Origin: Owenia fusiformis
Lineage: Eukaryota > Annelida > Polychaeta > Sabellida > Oweniidae
DNA: 64,000 nucleotides
NCBI GenBank assembly: GCA_903813345.2
Contig: CAIIXF020000012.1
Span: 15,248,020 to 15,312,019, forward strand
Direction: 5' to 3'
The notes under the pieces were generated by a model that saw only the letters and a program-made list of their open reading frames with translations, made no database searches and was not told the DNA's origin. Positions 23,801 through 35,800 of the stretch are shown here, piece after piece (position 1 is the first letter of the stretch; the number at the start of each line of letters is the position of its first letter). A program made the position numbers and the translations under genes.

Positions 23801-26800
23801 AGACACTATAACTTTTTTATTTTGCAACCTACATACCCCAAATTTTGCAGTTATAAAATCCCAAGGGTTCTTAGTAATAATATAATGTAACAAGTCCTTC
23901 AACTGGGATTATACTTGATCTAAAAGAGGAGTTCAATTGGTCCGCCACTCTATTTGATGATAGATTTTAGTTTTGGTCGCCTTGCTGATATAGCAGTATC
24001 AATGAAATGTTAGCTATATTTTTTTCAATTTGTCTTAATTGCCAGCTTTAGTTGAGCAATTTTTTAGATTGGGTGCCTTCATACCATCTCCTGGAGACCT
24101 TCCCATACCCTATACTCACTGGGGTTTGCATTAGGGCTATTAGCTTGGCGGTCATCAGGGCGTATCAGTTCAGGAACATTTTGCAAATAATGCTTATTTC
24201 TCATGGCACACCACATGTTTAAGTGAGACTCTGGTGACATGTTTTATTCAATTAAAAGTGTATAATTCATGATCCATGGCTAGATAACAACCTCAAGTTT
24301 CATTTGGTATGCAAATTATGATTTTGTATCAAAAATTAAAAAAGTTACAGCATTTTGAAAAAAAGTGGCGTTTTTTTCGGCCCACCATGTATATATGTTA
24401 CTTCAATATGCAGTTGAGCCTTACCGAAACTTGCTGTTGCTTGCATAGTAAATCCATGGATTTAACATTGAATTGATCCAGCCTAGCCACAGAACAACCA
24501 TCCACGGTACAAATGGTATCTTGTATCCAATGAGAGGGTCAAGAATGTTGAACGTGAAAAATGGCAGCCAGCAAATCAGAAAAACACCCACTATTATCGC
24601 CAATGATTTCGCAGCTCTTTTTTCGTGTTTCATATTTTTTTGTTCCTTTGGATTAACCTGTGCATTCAATGCAGCAATCTGATTGGATTGTTTGATCGCG
24701 ATATAGAATATTTTTGTGTATATTCCAATCAATGCGATCATCGGTAGAAAAAATGATATGGTAGATGCTATGAGGGCATAAGGGATATTCTCCAGGAAGA
24801 TACAAGTATTTCCCTGTGATGTCATCATTGAATAAATCTCCTCAATTCCAATCAAGTTCCACTCCATAAAAATCGCTAAAAATGAATATGGAATTGGCAT
24901 CGTCCAGCAGCCAATGAGCAAACCAAGAATTATTTTCTTGGTGAGATTATGGTAGTGAAACGGCATACATATCGCCATGTAACGATCTATAGCGATACAA
25001 AGTAGATTATAAATTGAGGCAGATGAAAACATGATATCAAAACAAGTTGACAGTTTACAAACTGAATCTCCGAAATCCCAGAATAAATTGTTCACTTGCT
25101 GGTAGATTCCAAATGGCATCACAAGAACTGCGACTAGAATATCGGCTGTTGCGAGTGATACAATAAAATACCTCGTTTTGGTTTTCAAGCCTTGTGATAT
25201 AATTGTCGCCCCAATAACGAGAATATTTCCAAATATGGTCATTATTGCAATAATTGCCAGAATTAAACCAATTATGACAGCCTCTGTTTTTGTGTAGTTT
25301 ATGGGGGGTCCTCCCTCCATCTGCTCTGTGTTTGTATTGTTTATGAGAGGTCCTTTAGCCATTTGAATTGTGTTTGTTGCAGTTGTCGTGTCCATCCTGA
25401 ACTATCTATATCTTTAGTCTATGTATTCCAAATGATTTGATATTCCAATATATTTGTTCTACAATTTCTTCTCAACGATCTTGTAAATCTTGTCATTTAA
25501 TTCTCCCATTAAAGAGTCAAGTGCGGAAATATGGTTACAACAGGACGATGGGTAACCATGGTAGCTGATTTATTAATTGTTGAGCAGACATCTGTGATTG
25601 AATTGATGTTTTCCGTAAAATCGACTGATATAATTTCTTAAGTTTTATCAAGTAATCCCGGATGTGGTTTATAGAGATCACACGTATAACTTATTCATAT
25701 AAAGTGCAAATTATATGCGTGTAATATGTCTTGTTATCTTGCTTATGTTATTTTTAAATGAATTCAATATTTAAAGAGGCATCAAAGCATAGATACATGT
25801 GAATTGTTGGAAGAAATCTTCTGAATAAAGAATTGAAACGTCTGTAGAAATATCAAGAATATTTAAAAATGAATATGCAGTCCAAATTTGATAGAATATT
25901 GAAAAGGGGGACACCCACTTTCCACAATTGCCAAATAATCTTCAAAACAAAGCATTATTAAATATTTATTAGTAAGAACTGTGAAATTGTGAACATTTTA
26001 AAAGAGATTCTCCCCACTCATCTTTTCTCTTTGCAGCCCCTTTAAATTACCTTGTATGTCCTTGTTGCTATAAATGATAAAAGAATATTTTATTAAAAAT
26101 TATGTTTTTATTTTTATTTAAATGTCCTTATGTCCACCATGCATACTATTTAATTCCAGTTATAATGCCTCATACTTTATGTAAATTATAAGTGTTCTTT
26201 ATTCCTTGTATTTTGTTCATAATGTCAGTTTAGCCTGTTATGTCAGGTCTTAAATTGTTACAGTAATGGATTAATATTATGCTTTATATACTATCATCTC
26301 CCTTGCTTAAAATGATGAAGTATCCTTTTAAAGTCCCTTGCTTAAAGTGACAATGAATTGATATTTGTATTCGTTAGGGTAACTAGGTGAGGACCAGTCT
26401 ACCTTGCTTAATTAGAACGATGAAGTATTCGTTTTCCGGTCCTTTGCTTAAAATGCCGGCAATGTACGAATATTTGTATTATTACATATACACGTACTAT
26501 CAAGTCTCTTGAGAGATACGACAGTGTGAATCTTGCTATTGAAGAAATTAATTCTGATAAATGAAGGTGTTACAAGGAGGGCTGAAAACCTGAACATTTT
26601 TCAGTTCATTTTACGTTACCTTTTTATGAGGTGAGCCATTATTATCACCCACTTGTTTGTTTCTTTTTTTGGTTATTACTCAGCTCCGCAAGCATTTTAT
26701 TAATTTGCATGAAATTTTACATCTTTTAATGGAAACCCCATTAGGCACATTAAAGGCCATGAAGTGAAAATGTATAAGTGCGACTGCTGGACACTTTTGA

Positions 26801-29800
26801 TAACATAATTCTACATCTTTCAGTATTTTACTTGATACTAAAAAGATATGTTCAAAGTTCTTCTTCAATGTAATACTAAAGAATTAAAATCAATTCAATT
26901 AAAGAATATACCAGTATTGGCCCACCCTGTAGAGTGTCAACACATTTTTCATTCCAGCTTCAAAGATTCAATAGACTTTTCCATTAAACCCAGGCCTGTA
27001 GCCAGGGGGGGGGGGGTTGATGGGTTCGAGCGCCCCCCCGCCCCAATGGCCAAAAAATCTTTCAAAATCATGCCTGGAATTTTTCAAAAAGTGAACCCCC
27101 CCTTGGCAAATCTTGGCAAGGGGCTTGAAACCCTACCATATTTACCACTCAAGAGAACCTGGGATATACCGACCAGATTAATTATGCCATAGGTTGGAGG
27201 TAGACATGTTTTAGCCCAATCTCTTTTACTTGTTATAACACATTAATTATTATCCCATCGAACGAAGTTTGGAGGGATATAGGGAACGCCTCCATCCGTC
27301 CGTCCGTACGTCCGTCCATCCGGGCAATAACTCAAATACCATTGGCCTGATTTTGTTCATATTTTGTACACATATACTCGTACCTTATGGGGGTAGAAGT
27401 TCTGCTGAAAAGCCGATTTTCAAAATGGCTGCTCATTTAAAAATGGCAGCCATTTTAGTGCTTAGTGCCATTTTAGTAATTTAGGTGAAATATGTAAAAC
27501 TGTAATAGCAGTATGTTTTAAATGTAAAAAAATTATATAGGACATTAATAAAGCTATTGGTATGTGACTACTATAAGCATGGCACACTGTCCAATGACAT
27601 TTCTGGTAGAAGGCAGCCATTTTGAAAAATGGCTACCATTTTGAAAAATGGCCGCCATTTTAACATATTTTACTATAACTCTAAAAGTAGTGGAGCGATT
27701 TTGTTCATATTTGGAATGTGAATACTGTAAGCATGGCACACTGTCTAATGACACTTTTGGTAGAAGGTGGCCATTTTGAAAAATGGCCGCCATTTTAACG
27801 TATTTTACTATAACTCGAAAAGTAGGGGAGCGATTTTGTTCGTATGTGAATACTATAAGCATGGCACACTGTCTAATGACACTTTTGGTAGAAGGTGCTC
27901 ATTTTGAAAAATGGCTGCCATTTTTGCTATATACTTTGTTTGTAAATATGCCAGCCATGGCTGTTCGATGGGATTTGCTACGCTTTGGCGTTGCTGTTGT
28001 CTAGTTAAATCATTCGCAAAGATAATTAACTGTTTTATTAATTGATTCTCAAACAGTATTTATTAACCAATCAATTAAGATTGTCATATTGTTTTGATCC
28101 TTTTATGCTTTATCAATAGAAGAAAGTCGCGTAATGCGGAACTCCAATAAAACGTGGCAATTAATGCAATTAAAGCCGATGAAGGTAAACAAATGGGGTA
28201 CAGGGAAAATATCAATGGCGTGATTTTATGGCGTAATTTATGAAGGATTCTTATTTAAATAAAAGAGAGTCTGTGGTTTCCATTTACTCATTTATTCCTA
28301 AGAGGCAATGATGTAACACAAAAATGGACTTTTCTATGAACGTACATTTTAATGAGAATCTTTCAACCAATGCGCATGATTGTAATTGGTAGTACTGTAT
28401 GAAAGTTTGGTATTATGTTTGTGAAATGTATCTTTTTTGACATGTATTCTGAGTTGTTTTCTAGTCAAGCTCTGGGATTGTGTAAGGGGTCAAGAAAACA
28501 TTTTCTTGCATAGTTTTGTCTTTATAATCCTCAAAGCAAGGTTAGTGATTTTTGGGTTGTTCAATGGAAAGATCCTGTCTTAGAATATGACAGTATTGAA
28601 AGTGTATTAATACTACAATTTATGACGAATATGACAGTATTGATACTACAATTTATTACGAATATGACAGTATTGAAAGTGTATTGATACTACAATTTAT
28701 GACGAATATGACAGTATTGATACTACAATTTATTACGAATGTGACAGTATTGATACTACAATTTATTACGAATATGACAGTATTGATACTACAATTTATG
28801 ACGAATATGACAGTATTGATACTACAATTTATTACGAATATGACAGTATTGATACTACAATTTATTACGAATGTGACAGTATTGATACTACAATTTATTA
28901 CGAATATGACAGTATTGATACTACAATTTATGACGAATATGACAGTATTGATACTACAATTTATTATGAATATGACAGTATTGAAAGTGTATTAATACTA
29001 CAATTTATTACGAAGAGTGTGAAGTTTATTATCCTCATGGCACTTAACTTTGATTAATGCCTTTACTGGTGATACTTTGACCATACAATATATCATTTTG
29101 TAAGTACATTGTATTTGTTAAAGCTTCATTACTTACTTATAGTTCTCATTAACCTTTAATAATTATTTTGTCTTCCTTTATAAAATTAGCACAATTTAGC
29201 TAACACTTCAAAAACCTTTATACTTACAGTATTTTTTTCAAATTTGTACATAAGGAGGCATTCTATGGGAAATATTACTTCATTTTATGACCTTATATGG
29301 CCTCAGTTGGAATTTTTATAATACATAGATCCCTTTAAATATGAGAATGATTAGTTAAAAAGATGTTAAAAGCTGTGGTTAAAACCATAAAAATATTAAA
29401 GGGGCAACAATAGGAAGGATTTTACAACTTTTACAAATTTTTACAACTAGCCATAGAACTTATATTCTGAATATATTCATAAAACATCATTGCTAGTTAA
29501 AAAAATTAATATTGAAATGTCACCCCAGATGGAAAATTTGAAATTGAAGTTAAACCAACATAGAAGGACTGTTCGGCAGATTGTACTTTTTGTTGTTGTT
29601 ACATTAGTGATACGTTTGACATTAGTGAAGCTGAATATGGTAAAGATAACGTTTCCATGGGAAATTATGAATACCCCTCATTTAAAGGAGCTTGGCTATG
29701 CTACGGGACAATATAAGACTGAAAGTGACAATGTTAAAGGATCTTATTCAAGGAAACTTCCAGGATGTGTGATAATTGGGATTCAAAAATGTGGCACTGG

Positions 29801-32800
29801 AGCTTTAAGGTCATTTATGGGGATCCATCCTAATCTTAAAGGCACTTATTTGCAAGAAATTCATTTCTTTGACAAATACAGTAATGAAGCTTTAGAAAAA
29901 CACATCAACCCAAATAATTCTTTCAACGATGAAATTCAACGACGTTATCTTCCCATGATGCCACTGTCAAGAGACACTGAAGTTACATTTGAAAAAACAC
30001 CATCCTACTTTGATATGGCTGATCCGTCTGATTTGTATGAAATGAATCCCAAAGTGAGGCTGATAGTGTTAGTTTGCGATCCCGTTTGGAGAACAATGTC
30101 AGCATATCTTCATAATTTGGACATCCGAGGCAAACAATACCATGCTGATAAACAGTTTGAAGATTTTGTCTTAAATTACTCTGGTGACGTGAATATAGAT
30201 GAAGAGATCATACAACGTGGAAGATATGACATTCCCACAGAAAAATATCTAAAAATCTTTCCCCGTTCACAAATTCTCTTCTTAGAGAGTGTGTATCTTT
30301 TGAAACAACCAGTATATGCGATGAGAGATGTTGAAGGTTTCCTCAACTTGCCAAAATTTTACGATAAAGATTCTTTTTATTATAACGAAAATGTTGGGTA
30401 TTATTGCATAAGCCCTTCAATTCAACCTAACGATGATGGCTGTCTGCCAAAAAAATTCAATAAATATAAAGTACATCCTGTTATGAGTTATGAAATTAAG
30501 CGAAAGTTAGAAAAATATTTTCAACCTTTTAATGAACGTTTTATGGCACTATGTGGACAGAACTTTCCATCTTTGCAGTACAAATGAAAAATAAAACTCA
30601 ATTGAGGCTAGGAGAGATAAAAAATAGTTTAACATATCCTCAAAACTTGGTGCACATAAGGCCAGAAAAAATTGTTTTGTTTTTGATACTTGTTAAGTGG
30701 CAGAAATTTTTTTCTATCAAAGAGAAAATCAATTTTGAAATATGAAAAAAATGAAAAAGCATTGTCTAGGGTTCAGATCTGAAAGCAAAGTGACCAGAAA
30801 CAAAAAAATTTTCCCTGGCCTAATATATAAAATACATATCACATATTTAGTAAATCTGTTTAATATGAAAATGCCTTATCTCCATCTCACTACAAATAGC
30901 ACAGTAGTTCTAAACATATATTATATTGTTATGGCCTTGAGACTGATTTTGCATTATTTCTTCCTTAAAATCAATGGAAATTGTATTATTACAAAGAAAT
31001 CTATAAACTTGTCTACATTGAGCAATACATGTGTTAACTGCACTGACACATCGATTTATATAAATATATTGATGTGAATTAAATAACAAAGTTGTTATGT
31101 TATTTTGATGTTGTCATAGCAACAGGAAACTCTTAATTTATCTCTATTTGCATTCTTTTTGTCTTCTTTGATTAAATATTCTCGATTACTTAAGTTGATT
31201 TTTTTTGTCAAATAAGATTGGGGTTTTGCACGTCCTCTTAAGATCTTTACCGTCAATTGGAATACAGTGACACAACCTATGAATAATTCCCACCAGAAAG
31301 TGTATCTTAGCAACCTAATTAATTAATTCATACTTGGAAGTCTATGATGCAAATCTTCATTTCTCAAAATATGGAAGCTTGAAAAGGGTGATGATTTTTC
31401 ATCCATCCGTCTATCTGTCCGTCTGTCTATCCATTCTTCCATCCAACTAGCTTCCAGGTTTACACTTTGACCCTCTGTTGGCAAAATGTAAGAGCTAGAG
31501 ACACTTATTAGGCCTACTAGACAAGGTACCCTACAATTCAGTCCATCCGTCCATCTGTCTGTCCGTCCATTCATTCATCCAGCTGTCCATTCATCTGTCT
31601 ATCAACAATTTTATGTGTACCCTTCACAAGATCTTAACTTTATATAAACTCTACTACTTTAGCTAATCTTTTTAAATTGAGATAATGTTTTAATCTAACC
31701 TTATCCTAATCAGAATATCCCAACTTCCCACATTTTAACTTGATTGAGATCCTATCACCATGAAAACTGTAAAATCATCTACTATTGTCAGAGGGAAATG
31801 TAGTTGGCTGTCAGGGATTCAGAGTAGTGGTCAGTTCTTTGACATTTCCTGTCCACTTCCTACCAAAACCCATCTTTTACAAGCCTGAACTCCAATAGAA
31901 TCTTTTTGATAATTCCATTTGAGATAATTAAAACCTTTCAACGTGAAAACTGTAAAATCATATTGTAAGTCAGAGGTTGTTGTAGCTAGCATACTAGAAT
32001 TCAGGGTATTTATATTTATTGTCTTATGACTTTGTGTGTTTCAGATCCAATGTATTCTGCAAGATGTCGGGTCTTCAATCGCTACACCTAAGAGTTCAGC
32101 AAGGGAGAGTCACTTGAGTATGTCATCATTTGCATTATTTCTCAATTGCTCAGGCATACAGTAAAACTTGTCTAAGAGGTGTATTATATGAGGAATTGTT
32201 AAAAACTCATATCTACTACAGTAAATTGGAACATGTCTAATCTGAACACCACTGGGACCAGCAAAAAGTGTTCAGATTAACAGGTGTTCACATTTCAAGG
32301 TTTTTTAATCATGAGCCAATGGGAGATAATAAAAAATAGGGACTGAGTAAAAGTGTTCATATTGAGAGGTGTTCAGATTAGAGAGGTGTTTGGATATACA
32401 GGTTTAACTTTATCGTGAGAGTGAAGTTTCATTTTTTTTAATCATTTATTTCATGAATTAAGTTTACGGTTAGTAATACATGTTATACCAACTAGGTTTC
32501 ATTAGTGATGGTGTCAATGGGGAGCTATTTAGCTAATGAAGCATTGAATTTGATAAAACTTCATCTAACAGAAAGTAATGACATTAATTAATTTCCAATA
32601 ATGGGTGATAAGTAAAACCTAATAAGTAGCTTACACTGAAAGATGTTATTTGTCTTACCCTACAGAAAATGATCAGGCCTAATCCACTTTTTGTGGAAGT
32701 TTTGGAGAAACAACTCTAATTTTGTTTGTGAGTGAAGGAGAATTTCATCAGTGAAGAATGTCAGGTTTTTGAAAAGTTCAAGCTGAATGCAAATCAATGT

Positions 32801-35800
32801 TTCTAAACCTTTGTTATATCATAGTGATCAATGATTTTGAAGTCATAGCAGAAGCAAGAAAACTGACAAATCAAGTTATTTAATCCATTCTGTGACGAAG
32901 AAATTGCCATGTTTCTATTGTTCACATGTTAGATTTAAAATGACCAGTCGTCAATTTTTTTCAGGTAATGTTCTTTTATTTTACTTGATGTAATGGTGAA
33001 AGTAACGTGGTGATATTTATCGTAATAAAGAAGCCAATTTGATACAACTTTATCTAATTGAAAGTAATGAGACACATTAATCCTATTGGGTGAGAAAATA
33101 AACCTAATTACGACAGATTATAGTGCAAGTCTAACCCTACCAAAATGATCATGCCAATTCCACACATTCTCTCTATATTTTCAATAAGCTTACCAATTTT
33201 CTTGCATTTTTATACAATTTAGAGTATTTACTACATTTGAGTTAACATTTTTACTTTTTGTTTCCACTTTTTTACATATGAACAATTGATGACTTTGTTT
33301 CTATTGGCTTTTCAAATGCATATCATCAATTTCAATTAGCGTTACAGTCTTACCTCGGCTGACTCTCAGGCTTATTCCATTCCAAAGGACATTACTAATT
33401 GATCCCTGTCAAATCTAATCTTAACTTTATAAAATCTTAATGAGAAGAAATTGATGGAAATTGAGAGCAAGGACAAGTCTAGATCTCGGTTTGGAGAACA
33501 GTCTCATGGGCTCATAATTATTTTTATAAAAACTAAAGAAATATCACCCAAATTAAATAAGGAGTAATCGAAAGAGGACATTTAAATCTACAAGATGTAA
33601 AAATATAAAAATTGTCAGAAGCAGGCGTAATGTGTAGTAGACTGATTCAATAAAAGACAAGTCTCGATTTGGACAAAAAAGTTCATCAGTGTACTGCGCT
33701 AATAATGTTTTATGAAAAATGGAGAAATATCACCCAAATTAGATTATGGATATTTAAAAGAGGATATTTAAATCTACAAGATGTAAAAGTATAAAAATTG
33801 TCAGAAGCAGGCGTAACGTGCAGTAGACTGATTCAATAAAAGACAAGTCTCGATTTGGAGAAAAAAGTTAATCAGTGTACTGCACTAATACTTTTTTTAT
33901 GAAAAATATAGAAATATCACCCAAATTAAATTATGGATATTTAAAAGAGGACATTTAAATCTACTAAATGCAAAAATGTCAAAATTGTCCAAAGCAGGCG
34001 TAATGTGAAGTAGACTGATGAACTTCAATCTCCAAACCGAGACTAGTCTTTTCAAAAAATTGCAGAGTTGAATACTGAGGTAGAGACCTTTTTAAGTCTC
34101 TGAAAAGTCGAAAAGGAGTTGGGTTAACTAAAACAAAGAAAAAAACTATGTGATAATTGTTGAATATGTAAACAAAAATACCCAAGACCAAAGAGTACTA
34201 CAAAACACAGTATGCAAAAAACATAATAGTGTAGCCATTGGTCAATGGTCATGAAGAAATCAAATCTCCATTGTCTCAAACTATTATTTATCTAATGTCA
34301 GGCCCGTAGCCATAGGGGGGGGGGGGGGGGGGGGGCTCGGAGGTTCGAGTAAATTCTGACTACACTCCTGAATGTACAGCAAGGTCTATTGAACACTAGT
34401 TATTTTGTGAATGAGTCAAGTTAATGTCTACACGTGCCATATACTGATATATATTTCAGGTTTGACAGAGTTCACCAGTGAAAATGTGAAGGACCTTGAA
34501 ACCTGGATAGACCACTACACCAGTCAACTACCACCTCTACAGAACTTTATATTACCTGTAAGCTGGATTTTATTCCGTGTTATCTATTGAAAAATCAAAA
34601 TGTCAATGACAGTGCTGTGTGCATTAGGTTTGCTTAAATTCCAATGAAATTCTGTATTTACATCTTGGTATACTCAGTGTATGAGCATGAATGATGTCTA
34701 ATCAATTTTGAATTAAAAATTTTTTGTGTGGTGACATACATGTATAGTTATAGGCACCATTTCTTGTGATGCGTGGTCAAAAGTTGGTGGTGGCATCTGT
34801 GACAAATTGTTACATTTTAGCTTCTTTTGTAATACCTCACCTTGTGAAAATATTTTTGTCATGTTATGCCTTAGCTTGTTTTATTCGTTTTGCAGTCTGG
34901 AGGCAAATGCAGTGCATCTTTACACTTAGCTAGAGCTGTTTGCAGAAGAACAGAACGCAGGTATGCGAAAAATGCGAAAATTATCATCATGGACATTTCA
35001 TTTCTTTCCATGGCACCAGCAAAGTCCAATGTCTCGGATGGATGTTTAATTTCCAGCCTGTTTGATACTTTTCTCAACAAAATTTTTAACAATGCCTAAC
35101 TTTTTAGCATTTTTGAAAAATTGCATTTGGATTTCTTTAAGTCTCCTCTCGTCTTATCAACTGAGAAATAAATGCTGACATTAGTTATAGCCATTTAGAG
35201 GCTGGTGGGTGACATCACCTTAAGATTCTGTAATTTCACAACTCCCATAAAAAATTGTCTACCTCGGGGTATACAAAAGAAAGTGAGACAAGGGTATAAA
35301 GACAGTATCTCTAGCTATTGGTAGATATAATTTATTTCCCTTAAGATATACAAAAACTCATAACATAACTTTATACATTTCAGAGTTGTTCCTCTTATGA
35401 GGCATGGTGAGATGGACAGTGCCCCAGTTAAATATTTAAACAGGTAAGTGTCAGCCTGTTTCTAATTTTGTATCATGTTGGGCAGGCTTTGAACATACTT
35501 TGAAACCCGGGCTTTGAACTCTGGTCAAAATGTCATTTGGAGTATTATTCGGCAGAAAACTTGATTTAAAGATGGCGAACAGGGCATAAGTTACAAGAAT
35601 CAAGAGTGACAAGGCTATGATTCAGTTTTTACACTCTGGGCCCATTTTCTTAAAACATCAGTCTAATTTTGAACGAACTCTGACCTTTTTTCAGAAATTT
35701 TAAGGTGAATACCAGTTTTGATGGTGAACACTTCCTGGATTGAAATATCTTAAAGCCAATAGTAGGTTAATGTAAATTGTATACTTACATAAAACCCTAA

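Noticed and set aside
24421-24426. GPCR truncated by an early stop next to a mariner insertion
   Set aside because: The stop overlaps a GTAAGG donor, and a well-formed acceptor at 23595 restores a normal C-tail, so truncation is the weaker reading.
28684-28995. 103-codon frame with an [10 protein letters not shown] repeat
   Set aside because: Product of a 33-bp minisatellite. There is no start context, and the repeat continues on both sides with different unit lengths.
30742-31077. 111-codon frame after the sulfotransferase
   Set aside because: Lies in AT-rich 3' sequence; Lys/Asn/Ile-heavy composition is typical of chance frames.
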